Source: Psychroserpens sp. | Lineage (GTDB): Bacteria; Bacteroidota; Bacteroidia; Flavobacteriales; Flavobacteriaceae | DNA length: 64,000 nucleotides | Direction of reading: 5' to 3' | Assembly: GCA_017643165.1 (NCBI GenBank) | Contig: JAEPNY010000003.1 | Location: 292,007-356,006, forward strand | Shown here: positions 28,027 through 35,829 of the stretch, one piece after another | Position numbering within the stretch: the stretch's first letter is position 1 | Layout of the letters: every line of letters begins with the position of its first letter | The notes under the pieces: model-generated | Databases searched by the model: none | The model's input: the letters and a program-made list of their open reading frames with translations, nothing else | What the model was told of the DNA's origin: nothing | Translations under genes and position numbers: made by a program

Positions 28027-28034
28027 TAAATTTG
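28027..28034 (+). promoter_or_regulatory. Possible dps promoter, -7 element
   Basis: TAAATTTG matches TAnnTTTG exactly, 22 bases before the dps ATG. No TTG lies at the usual -33 distance, which fits a promoter that needs an activator such as OxyR. Upstream, CTAT occurs three times (27970, 27987, 28000), but I cannot assign an OxyR site with confidence. Confidence 0.45.
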
Positions 28035-28056
28035 TATTAATAAAAATTATAGCAAA

Positions 28057-28536
28057 ATGACACTAAATAGTATTGGTTTAGAAACCGAAAAAACAATGAA
28101 AATCGCCAATGAATTAAACACATTGTTGGCAAACTTTCAAATTTATTATCAGAATTTACGAGGTATTCACTGGAATATTAAAGGGAAAAGATTCTTTGAT
28201 TTACATGCTAAATTTGAAGAGCTTTATAATGATGCAAATATTAAGGTTGATGAGATAGCAGAGCGTATTTTGACCTTAGGCGTAACACCGCTACATACGT
28301 TTGAGGATTATACAAGTGCTGCTAAAGTTCCTGTGGGTAAGAATATTTCGGAAGATGAAAAAGCGGTTCAATTGATTGTAGCTTCATTAACTGAACTTTT
28401 AAAGATAGAACGTCTTATATTAGCGTCTTCAGACGAGGCTAATGATGAAGGGACCAATTCAATGATGAGTGATTTCATTACAGAACAAGAGAAAACGGTT
28501 TGGATGATGAAAGCATGGTTGGATGAAAGTATTTAA
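28057..28536 (+). CDS. dps: Dps iron-storage / DNA-protection protein
   Basis: 159 residues of the ferritin-like Dps family. The interface ferroxidase ligands are visible: His38 (RGIHWNIKG), His50, Asp65 and Glu69 (HAKFEELYNDANIKVDEIAERI). It should form a 12-subunit shell that oxidises Fe(II) with H2O2 and stores Fe(III), protecting DNA under peroxide stress. The N-terminus is short, so DNA binding may be weak. It is divergent from oxyR and ends at a strong terminator. Confidence 0.95.
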   Translation: MTLNSIGLETEKTMKIANELNTLLANFQIYYQNLRGIHWNIKGKRFFDLHAKFEELYNDANIKVDEIAERILTLGVTPLHTFEDYTSAAKVPVGKNISEDEKAVQLIVASLTELLKIERLILASSDEANDEGTNSMMSDFITEQEKTVWMMKAWLDESI

Positions 28537-28555
28537 TTAAAACAATAGATTTAAA

Positions 28556-28594
28556 TAAAAAACCCTTCAGGTTCATCTTCTGAAGGGTTTTTTT
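28556..28594. terminator. Bidirectional terminator after dps
   Basis: AAAAAACCCTTCAG, loop GTTCATCTT, CTGAAGGGTTTTTTT. It also ends the convergent lipoprotein gene. Confidence 0.9.
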
Positions 28595-28615
28595 AATAAT
28601 CAATTCAATTATCTA

Positions 28616-29971
28616 TTATTCACAATCGCGTTCAAGTATAATAAATTCATTACCTGCAGCTAGTGCAATAAATTCTTCTGTACACTCAACAACTTGCCAG
28701 TCATAATCTGACAGTTCATCAAGTGGTGTGTTGGTATTGTTAAATCCAAAGAAAACAAATACTGAATCATTCGCTGGCGTAGAATCAAGATCCCATTCGC
28801 CTTCGATTCCTTCATTAGAATTTTCAGAGAATACTTCCATAGAGCCGTCTGTATAGAATTCGGCGTATTGTGCCTGGACATTATCCCAAAGACTTGTAAC
28901 TAAGTACCAATCACATTCAGTTAGGATGGCAAATAAATCATCTTCACTACACGTATTTGGATTATTAATGTCTTCACATTCAATAAAATCAGCTTCTTCA
29001 AATCCTTCACAAATAGCGTAACAAGCGTTAGGGAATGTATAAATCTCTACCTGACCACTAGCGGTTTCTAATTCTACACATACTGGATCAAATTCTTCTG
29101 TACATTCACAATCGTCGTCATACTCATCGTAGCAATCTTCTAATAATTCGATGAAATCTAATTCATCTTCTACTGTTTCAACATCGCCTTCATCTGTAGT
29201 TACACTAAAAGGATAAACAAAATCAAAATAATATGAATTATAAAGCGCAGTATCTAATTCAGATTGAGAATTTACAGTGATCGTCTCCCCATCATCCGTA
29301 ATTATTGTAAGTGGGAAATTGAACGTAAAACACTCGTTACCACCTGTATTGTTATAATCATTTTCACAGTCTTCTGAAAAATCCTCTTCAGTAAAGCCAT
29401 CACAAAGTGCATAACACTCATTTGGATAGGTTACTAAGAACGTTTCTCCATTTGGATCTGTAATTTCTACACATACTGGATCATACTCATCAGTATAGCA
29501 TTCATCACATTCATCGTCGATATCAAAATCACAATCTTCAAGTAGGTCAATAAATTCTTCTTCGTTATTAATGGTAACAATAACAATCGCATCTGAGTCG
29601 TCGTCATAAGTTTCAACATCAAAAGGGAACGATATTCCATTAATAAATAAGTCTGAGTTTGAGTTAATTAGAATAACCACTAATTCTTCTAGACTATCAA
29701 CTGTTACAGTAGTTCCTGTATTATATGATAATGTTAATGGATAAACAAAATCGAAACAGAAATCAAATACGATATTTCCAGATGGATTCTGTGTAGGTTC
29801 AACATCTCCTTGACTGTTAAATTGAAGACTTAATTCAGATAATGAGGTAGTAATTGCAGTACTATCTTCTGTATTTGGCTCTTGTACAACTGGTTCGTCA
29901 TTAGTACAAGATGTCATAAATCCTGCAACTAGTAGAAAACTTAATAAGAATAATTTGAAATTTTTCATCAT
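28616..29971 (-). CDS. Acidic Cys-rich lipoprotein with two Kazal-like domains
   Basis: 451 residues; lipobox GFMTSC with Cys22. The body is strongly acidic and built from two related ~130-residue halves. Each half has strands FDFVYPLTL/FNFPLTIITDDGETITV, an FIDLLEDC/FIELLEDC helix, then a Kazal-like module: Cys-x-DPVC at residues ~158-167 with YPNECYALCDG to ~202, and CTEEFDPVC at ~290-298 with FPNACYAICEG to ~332. Kazal modules inhibit serine proteases; whether these do is inference. The last ~110 residues (CDWYLVTSLWDN to the end) are lipocalin-like. An ECF-type promoter motif precedes it and matches the one before fecR, tying it to the adjacent sigma factor. Confidence 0.85.
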   Translation of the reverse strand: MMKNFKLFLLSFLLVAGFMTSCTNDEPVVQEPNTEDSTAITTSLSELSLQFNSQGDVEPTQNPSGNIVFDFCFDFVYPLTLSYNTGTTVTVDSLEELVVILINSNSDLFINGISFPFDVETYDDDSDAIVIVTINNEEEFIDLLEDCDFDIDDECDECYTDEYDPVCVEITDPNGETFLVTYPNECYALCDGFTEEDFSEDCENDYNNTGGNECFTFNFPLTIITDDGETITVNSQSELDTALYNSYYFDFVYPFSVTTDEGDVETVEDELDFIELLEDCYDEYDDDCECTEEFDPVCVELETASGQVEIYTFPNACYAICEGFEEADFIECEDINNPNTCSEDDLFAILTECDWYLVTSLWDNVQAQYAEFYTDGSMEVFSENSNEGIEGEWDLDSTPANDSVFVFFGFNNTNTPLDELSDYDWQVVECTEEFIALAAGNEFIILERDCE

Positions 29972-30015
29972 AGTATTTTTACGGTTAATGATTTTTTAAA
30001 GTGATTAATCGATAC

Positions 30016-30044
30016 TAAGACAACGCACTTTTAAATAACCCTAC
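30016..30044 (-). promoter_or_regulatory. ECF-sigma-type promoter of the Kazal-like lipoprotein
   Basis: On the minus strand GTAGGGT (30044-30038), 13 bases, GTTGTCTTA (30024-30016). The same two blocks with the same 13-base spacing occur on the plus strand at 30621-30649 before fecR. The start codon of the lipoprotein is ~45 bases downstream. Confidence 0.7.
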
Positions 30045-30069
30045 TTTTTTCTTTAAATTTTTTTTTAGT

Positions 30070-30077
30070 TAGTTTTG
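30070..30077 (+). promoter_or_regulatory. Possible housekeeping -7 element of the ECF sigma gene
   Basis: TAGTTTTG matches TAnnTTTG, 24 bases before the sigma factor ATG. The -33 region holds only a T run. Confidence 0.45.
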
Positions 30078-30100
30078 AATCGTTCACGCTATTCCTTTAA

Positions 30101-30613
30101 ATGACCGAAGATCAACAGAATATTTGTAACTCCAATACTTTTGAAACCATCTATCAAAAGTATGCAAAAGATTTAAGACGTTTTCTCTTCTTTAAAACGC
30201 AAGATCTGGCGCAAGCAGAAGATATTCTTCAGGATACATTTATAAAACTGTGGAACAATTGCTCTAAGGTAAATTATGATAAAGTCAAAAGTTACCTGTA
30301 CACTGTAGCCTCAAATGCCTTTTTAAATACAGTGAAACATCAAGCGGTGGTTAGAAAACATCAATCTAGCTTAAGTCATTCTAAGACTAACGAATCTCCA
30401 GAATTTATTATGATCGAGCAGGAGTTTTTAGAAAAGCTAGAACGTGTTATTGCATCACTTCCAGATCGTCAAAGGGAAGTGTTTTTAATGAATCGAATAG
30501 ATAAAAAGAAATACAAAGAAATTGCTGTGGAACTAAATATATCTGTAAAGGCTGTTGAAAAACGCATGCATGCAGCATTAGTGGTGATGCGAAAAGAAAT
30601 TGGAAATATTTAA
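30101..30613 (+). CDS. ECF RNA polymerase sigma factor, FecI-like
   Basis: 170 residues with region 2 (TFETIYQKYAKDLRRFLFFKTQDLAQAEDILQDTF split over ~13-50; ILQDTFIKLW is diagnostic) and region 4 (LPDRQREVFLMNRIDKKKYKEIA, ISVKAVEKRMHAA) with a helix-turn-helix. It is followed by fecR and a TonB receptor with an STN signalling domain, the classic cell-surface signalling trio. It probably directs RNA polymerase to the GTAGGGT-N13-GTTGTCTTA motifs on both sides of it; that target assignment is inference from the motif pair. Confidence 0.94.
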   Translation: MTEDQQNICNSNTFETIYQKYAKDLRRFLFFKTQDLAQAEDILQDTFIKLWNNCSKVNYDKVKSYLYTVASNAFLNTVKHQAVVRKHQSSLSHSKTNESPEFIMIEQEFLEKLERVIASLPDRQREVFLMNRIDKKKYKEIAVELNISVKAVEKRMHAALVVMRKEIGNI

Positions 30614-30620
30614 ATTTATA

Positions 30621-30649
30621 GTAGGGTTTTTTTAATCCTAGTTGTCTTA
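30621..30649 (+). promoter_or_regulatory. ECF-sigma-type promoter of fecR-TonB receptor
   Basis: GTAGGGT (30621-30627), 13 bases, GTTGTCTTA (30641-30649), ending 14 bases before the fecR ATG. It lies directly after the sigma gene stop, so fecR and the receptor can be driven separately from the sigma gene. Confidence 0.7.
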
Positions 30650-30663
30650 AGTGTAGTAAAGTC

Positions 30664-31590
30664 ATGATAAAACAAGATTCACATAACGAGAATAATAGGT
30701 TTTTAGCCCAATGGTTGGCTGGAGATATTTCTGATGAACAGTTGAAATCGCTTGTATCATCGGAAGAATTTACTGCGTATACAAAAATCAGAAAAGGATT
30801 GGAAACGATTGAAGCTTTAGATGCTCCTATTGACAGTTCACTTGAGCAAATTAAAGCGCGAATGGCTAATAATGGAGGTGTCGTTAGATCATTGCAACCC
30901 CTAAGATGGGTAGTTGGTGTAGCTGCTTCCATAATTGTTTTATTCGGAATGTTCACCTTTTTAAACAACGATACGGTTAGTTTCAATACCAATTTTGGTG
31001 AACAACAAACCATTGCCCTTTTAGATGGATCAGAAGTCATATTAAATGCCAAATCTACCTTGAGCTATAACGAGGATGAATGGACTTCGAATAGATCAAT
31101 TGAATTAGATGGCGAGGCGTATTTTAAAGTCGAGAAAGGAAGCACATTTACGGTGAATACTGATAACGGTTCTGTAACTGTATTAGGAACCGAATTTGAT
31201 GTGAACGCGTTTAAAGATTATTTTGAAGTAACCTGTTATGAGGGTAAAGTACGTGTCGAAAGTCTGAACGAAAGTTTTATACTGGTCCCAGGTCAGACTG
31301 TTAGACGTATTAACGGGGATTCAGCAAATCAATGGGAATCAACCGTCGGCGCTCCAAGTTGGATAAATGGAGAGAGCTCATTTAAAAGTGTACCGATTAC
31401 TTATGTTATTGCGACCTTAGAATCGCAATATGATATCACGATTAATTCAGAAGGTATAGACGATTCGATCATATATACAGGAAGTTTTACACACGGAGAT
31501 TTGGACGTTGCATTACAAACCGTTTTTAGATCCTTAGATTTAAATTATATTGAAAAAGAAAAAGGAAACATCTATTTGAGTGCACAGTGA
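30664..31590 (+). CDS. FecR-family anti-sigma factor
   Basis: 308 residues: cytoplasmic N-terminal anti-sigma part (NRFLAQWLAGDISDEQLKSL), one membrane helix (~83-102, LRWVVGVAASIIVLFGMFTF), the periplasmic FecR domain (FGEQQTIALLDGSEVILNAKSTLSY, GEAYFKVEKGSTFTVNT, VLGTEFDVNAF) and a C-terminal DUF4974-type STN-like domain (FKSVPITYVIATLESQYDITI). It holds the adjacent sigma factor inactive until signalled by the outer-membrane receptor. Its stop overlaps the GTG start of the receptor gene by four bases (GTGA). Confidence 0.93.
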   Translation: MIKQDSHNENNRFLAQWLAGDISDEQLKSLVSSEEFTAYTKIRKGLETIEALDAPIDSSLEQIKARMANNGGVVRSLQPLRWVVGVAASIIVLFGMFTFLNNDTVSFNTNFGEQQTIALLDGSEVILNAKSTLSYNEDEWTSNRSIELDGEAYFKVEKGSTFTVNTDNGSVTVLGTEFDVNAFKDYFEVTCYEGKVRVESLNESFILVPGQTVRRINGDSANQWESTVGAPSWINGESSFKSVPITYVIATLESQYDITINSEGIDDSIIYTGSFTHGDLDVALQTVFRSLDLNYIEKEKGNIYLSAQ

Positions 31591-33887
31591 AAAAACTGAT
31601 TATTAGCATCCTACTAATTTTCCCCACTTTAGCCTTTTCGCAAGAAGAGGCTAAATTGTTCATTGGTTTTAATAATGAACCGGTAAAAGAGGCTTTTGAA
31701 CAAATCGAAACCCTATTCGATGTGCGCTTTTCATACCAGGATGAGGTCATTTCTAATAAAGTCATTACACTCAATAAAGAAAAGTGGACTTTGACGCGAC
31801 TGTTGGCCGTCATGACATCACAGACTAATTTGAGATTTGAACGTATAGCCGAGCGTTATATCATTGTAAATAATGCAAATGAAATTGCCAAGCTGCAACA
31901 ATTAGAACGCATTGTTTTAAATAGCTATTTGGCTAATGGAATATCAAAGCAAAAAAATGGATCTTACAAGATAAGACCGAATAGCCTTGGCGTATTGCCA
32001 GGATTAACGGAGCCTGATGTTCTTGAAAGTATCCAATTATTACCTGGAGTTGTAAGTCCGAATGAAACTGCTACAGGACTAATTGTGAGAGGTGGGAAGA
32101 TGGATCAAAATCGATTGATTTGGGATGGAATCAATATTTATCATAAAGGCCATTTGTTTGGAATGATCTCTCCGTTTAATCCATACGCTACAACATCCGT
32201 AGAGTTTATTAATAAAGGTACCAATCCACGATACGGCGAGCGAGCTTCGAGTGTGATTTCAATGAAAACTACCGATAAAATTGGCAGGCAAGTTAAAGCG
32301 CATATTGGATTTAATGCCATAAACACCGATGCCTTTGTTACTATTCCTATACTTAAAAATAAGCTTGGCATTCAAGCTTCTGTGAGATCAAGTTTTACCA
32401 ACCTATACCAGTCATTTACTTTTGATCAACTTGTCGATAAAGTGTTTAGAAGCACTAGGATTGGTAATTTCAATAATCCTGATAATGAGTTCAATTTTTT
32501 AGATTATAACGTTAAACTGAACTATCGACCTAGTGAAGATCACAAATTGTACGCAAGTTTGAATACTATTGAAAACGATCTCGATTATAATGTTAGTAAC
32601 GTATCTACAAATGAATCATTTAATGATGTGATGTCAATATCTAATTATGGATATGGATTTGGATGGCAGGCAAAATGGTCACCTTCTTTAAAGCAGAATA
32701 CGAAGGCCTTTTTTACCGAATATCGATTCAATTATAATTTTATCACTAGTGAAAATGATGTACAAGTGTCTGACTTTGATAAACGCAATATTATTTTTGA
32801 TTCGGGTATTTCAACTGAATTCGAAAAAACAATAAACGAGAATACGACTGTTAATCTTGGTTATCAATTTGTGCTCAAGGATGTGGCGTATGCATTTGTA
32901 AATACCACAGATTTACAATTCATCTTAGATCAGGATAAATCGGTTATTCGCACACATAGTCTATTCGCTAATTATGAATATCGAAATCCGAAATTATTTG
33001 ATGTGTCTTTCGGGCTCCGTGGTTCTTATTTTCACGAGTTGGAAGCTTATAGGTTTGAACCTCGATTGCTGGTCTATAAGCCTTTATTTAAAAACTTAAA
33101 ACTTCAGGTTTCAGGAGAGATTAAGAATCAAGTTATAAGTGAGATTGATGAAACTATTATATCTGATTTGGCATTAGAGAATCGCTTGTGGCGTTTGGCG
33201 AATGGAAGTGAATTTCCAATTATTAACAGCAAACAGGTTTCCGCAGGTTTAATTTATACCAATAATGGCTGGACGATCGACATAGATAATTATTACAAAA
33301 CCATCGATAATGTTACTGCACTTTCGTTTGGTTTTTTGAATCCAATTAATAGTCAGTTTAATATTGGAGAACAGCGAATTTTCGGAGTGGATCTCTTTGT
33401 TAAAAAACGATGGAATGAGTTTAATTCATGGATCAGTTATTCATATAACAATTCTGAAAGTCGTTATGATAATTTGAACGCTGACAAATTCTTTACGTCT
33501 AGAACCAACGTAAGACATATGATAAGCTCATCGTTAAGTTATAACATTGCAAATTTTCAAGTCGCTTTAGGTTGGCGATGGCAAACTGGGAAGCCATTTA
33601 CGTTATCTACACCAGGACCTAACGGTTTAGAATTTAACGACGGCATTAATACGGAACGCTTACCAGATTACCATAGGCTCGATATATCTTCTACCTATAA
33701 ATTCAAATTTTCAAACTCAAGTAAACTGCGTGCTAAAGTTGGTATTTCACTTCGGAATGTGTACGATCGAGAGAATCTTATTAGTCGCGAATATTTAGGA
33801 AATAATGACTTCAGTGGTGAGATAGAGGCGATTGACCGTTTTTCTCTCGGATTTACACCAAATGTCATGTTTCGATTATACTGGTAA
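31587..33887 (+). CDS. TonB-dependent receptor with N-terminal STN signalling domain
   Basis: 766 residues, signal peptide MKKLIISILLIFPTLAFSQ from a GTG start. STN domain ~20-95 (NEPVKEAFEQIETLFDVRFSY), plug ~125-240 (SIQLLPGVVSPNETATGLIVRGG, QNRLIWDGINIYHKGHLFG) and a 22-strand-type barrel ending in an aromatic residue (MFRLYW). There is no SusD partner, and it is shorter than SusC, so it is more like a siderophore or metal-complex receptor (FecA type). Substrate unknown. It should signal through FecR to the ECF factor. The convergent terminator follows at once. Confidence 0.92.
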   Translation: MKKLIISILLIFPTLAFSQEEAKLFIGFNNEPVKEAFEQIETLFDVRFSYQDEVISNKVITLNKEKWTLTRLLAVMTSQTNLRFERIAERYIIVNNANEIAKLQQLERIVLNSYLANGISKQKNGSYKIRPNSLGVLPGLTEPDVLESIQLLPGVVSPNETATGLIVRGGKMDQNRLIWDGINIYHKGHLFGMISPFNPYATTSVEFINKGTNPRYGERASSVISMKTTDKIGRQVKAHIGFNAINTDAFVTIPILKNKLGIQASVRSSFTNLYQSFTFDQLVDKVFRSTRIGNFNNPDNEFNFLDYNVKLNYRPSEDHKLYASLNTIENDLDYNVSNVSTNESFNDVMSISNYGYGFGWQAKWSPSLKQNTKAFFTEYRFNYNFITSENDVQVSDFDKRNIIFDSGISTEFEKTINENTTVNLGYQFVLKDVAYAFVNTTDLQFILDQDKSVIRTHSLFANYEYRNPKLFDVSFGLRGSYFHELEAYRFEPRLLVYKPLFKNLKLQVSGEIKNQVISEIDETIISDLALENRLWRLANGSEFPIINSKQVSAGLIYTNNGWTIDIDNYYKTIDNVTALSFGFLNPINSQFNIGEQRIFGVDLFVKKRWNEFNSWISYSYNNSESRYDNLNADKFFTSRTNVRHMISSSLSYNIANFQVALGWRWQTGKPFTLSTPGPNGLEFNDGINTERLPDYHRLDISSTYKFKFSNSSKLRAKVGISLRNVYDRENLISREYLGNNDFSGEIEAIDRFSLGFTPNVMFRLYW

Positions 33888-33888
33888 A

Positions 33889-33915
33889 AAAAATCTTCCC
33901 GAAGGAAGATTTTTA
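33889..33915. terminator. Bidirectional terminator
   Basis: AAAAATCTTCC, loop CGAA, GGAAGATTTTT right after the receptor stop; the convergent DUF2141 gene ends on the other side. The following bases hold several GATTGAT repeats with no assigned role. Confidence 0.85.
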
Positions 33916-33948
33916 TTGATTGATGTGTTTTTGATTGATGGATTGATA

Positions 33949-34362
33949 TTATAATCGGATTGTTATTTCGAGATCTTTATCAACATTAAATTTGGCGTCA
34001 TCGTAAATTGGTGGTCCAAAACTTCTAGTATTATTTGAAGTACCATAAGATTCTTTAGGCATACCATTTTCTTCAAAATCCATACGGTTATTTTCATTTT
34101 TATCGTGGAGTACTAGTAATGCATACTCTCCTGGATTTACATTTTCAAAAGTGAATGTTGCTTTTCCGTCTATAATTTTGGCTTCTAAGTTTTGAATCCC
34201 AGCGCCTCTCATAAATGTATCAGCTGTATGTAGTGCGATTGCTGCTTTTCCTTCGTTGCTAGTAAAGTTTTCTACAACAACTGTAATGGTGTTTTTAGTT
34301 TCATTTTGCGTAAATCCTAAAGTAGAAATACAAAGTGCGATTGTTACAAATAATGTTTTCAT
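33949..34362 (-). CDS. DUF2141 secreted protein
   Basis: 137 residues, signal peptide MKTLFVTIALCISTLGFTQ. DUF2141 pattern: TITVVVENFTSNEGKAAIALH, FTFENVNPGEYALLVLHDKNENNRMD with an EF-hand-like DKNENNRMDFEENG loop, then ESYGTSNNTRSFGPPIYDDAKF. The fold is an immunoglobulin-like beta sandwich; role unknown. It stands alone between two transcription units. Confidence 0.85.
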   Translation of the reverse strand: MKTLFVTIALCISTLGFTQNETKNTITVVVENFTSNEGKAAIALHTADTFMRGAGIQNLEAKIIDGKATFTFENVNPGEYALLVLHDKNENNRMDFEENGMPKESYGTSNNTRSFGPPIYDDAKFNVDKDLEITIRL

Positions 34363-34483
34363 GATGTGATGATTTTTTGGTTTCTGTGTTATTGATGATT
34401 CAAATATCAGATGAATGCAACAATTTCCATAAAGAGAATCACTCAGTTGTAATTTTTTGTGGACGAACTGTAAAGAACAAGGG

Positions 34484-35824
34484 TTATAGGAGTCCGCGAG
34501 CTTTGATTTCCAAGTATTTATTAATGGTATCTATGGTAAGATCCTGAGGCGAAGTCAGAATGGATTGGATCCCATATTTTTGAAGTTCACTTACAATTAG
34601 GCGCTTTTCAAATGCAAATTTCTCGGCAATCACTTTATCGTAGGCTTGTTGCACAGTTTCTGCAGGTTCATTGATCAAGGTGTCGAGTTCCGTATTTTTA
34701 AAGAAGATTACGACTAGTAAATGATTTTTAGCGATAGCCTTGAGGTATGGCAATTGACGATGCAGGCTGTCTAACGTTTCGAAATTGGTATAAAGGAGAA
34801 TCAAACTGCGATGCGTAATATTACGCTTTACATCCGCATATAAACGACTGTAATCACTTTCGAAGAAATCCGTACTCACATTATATAAGGTTTCTAAGAT
34901 CAGGTTCATTTGAGAAGTTCTACGTTCGGCTACAACAATATTCTCCACTTTCTTTGAAAAGGCAAGTATGCCAGCTTTGTCCTGTTTTTTAAGCGCTACG
35001 TTTGACATTACAAGTGCGGCATTAATGGCGTAGTCTAAAAGTGTAAGACCATCAAAAGGCATTTTCATCACACGCCCTTTATCTATTATTGAATAAACAG
35101 GCTGTGACTTTTCATCCTGAAATTGATTCACCATTAACTGGTTGCGTTTCGCTGTGGCTTTCCAGTTTATGGTTCGAAGGTCGTCACCTGAAACGTATTC
35201 TTTGATCTGTTCAAATTCCATAGTATGACCGATCTTCCTTATTTTCTTAATACCATATTGGGTTAGATTATTTGAGATGGCCATTAAGTCATATTTCCGA
35301 AGTTGAATAAAACTAGGATATGTTGGCACCATGGCTTGATCATCATAAGTAAATCGGCGTGCAATAAGTCCGAAAATAGAAGTCACATAAATATTTAAGG
35401 CTCCAAAATAGTATTCTCCGCGGTCTACAGGTCTTAGCTGATATTCTAGTTCATTGGTGCTTGACGGTTCTAATTTTCGTGTGATACTGAAATTTCGAAC
35501 TTGAAATTGTTCTGGAATTTCGTCGATAATTTTTACAAATACAGGAAACGTGTAATAATTACCAATGGTTAGACGCACGGCATTTTTATCACCATTAGAG
35601 AATTTTTCAGGTAATGATCGAATGCCTTTTACACCAGTTTTAGCAGAAAATAGAATTATAGTATCTAATACCGTTAATGTACCTAGAAGTAAAAGTAAAA
35701 GCTTGACAATATTAAATGCTTTAGGCAAAATAAAACTGAAGATGAACAGAATGATGATACCTATACAACAATAGAAAAATCTATTTTGTAAATAAAAAGG
35801 CTTTATGAACTTAAAAAAACGCAC
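34484..35824 (-). CDS. DUF58 protein of the MoxR cluster
   Basis: 446 residues from a GTG start. Two N-terminal membrane helices (~12-60), an extracytoplasmic-looking strand region, then the DUF58 signature GDDLRTINWKATAKRNQLMVNQFQDE and a vWA-like C-terminal domain (YSIIDKGRVMKM, RSLILLYTNFETLD). DUF58 proteins accompany MoxR ATPases and are thought to be part of a chaperone-like or metal-inserting complex. The last gene of a six-gene operon, five bases after the MoxR gene. Confidence 0.88.
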   Translation of the reverse strand: MRFFKFIKPFYLQNRFFYCCIGIIILFIFSFILPKAFNIVKLLLLLLGTLTVLDTIILFSAKTGVKGIRSLPEKFSNGDKNAVRLTIGNYYTFPVFVKIIDEIPEQFQVRNFSITRKLEPSSTNELEYQLRPVDRGEYYFGALNIYVTSIFGLIARRFTYDDQAMVPTYPSFIQLRKYDLMAISNNLTQYGIKKIRKIGHTMEFEQIKEYVSGDDLRTINWKATAKRNQLMVNQFQDEKSQPVYSIIDKGRVMKMPFDGLTLLDYAINAALVMSNVALKKQDKAGILAFSKKVENIVVAERRTSQMNLILETLYNVSTDFFESDYSRLYADVKRNITHRSLILLYTNFETLDSLHRQLPYLKAIAKNHLLVVIFFKNTELDTLINEPAETVQQAYDKVIAEKFAFEKRLIVSELQKYGIQSILTSPQDLTIDTINKYLEIKARGLL

Positions 35825-35829
35825 AGGTC

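Noticed and set aside
30447-31052. A 201-residue frame on the minus strand across the sigma/fecR junction
   Set aside because: It overlaps two well-identified genes on the other strand, and its composition is not that of a real protein family.
33915-33940. Clustered GATTGAT repeats, also seen near 22322, 24632, 24672 and 24697
   Set aside because: I looked for a common operator, but two of the sites are start regions of genes and the others follow stop codons; the shared bases are better explained by A-rich initiation regions and chance in AT-rich DNA.
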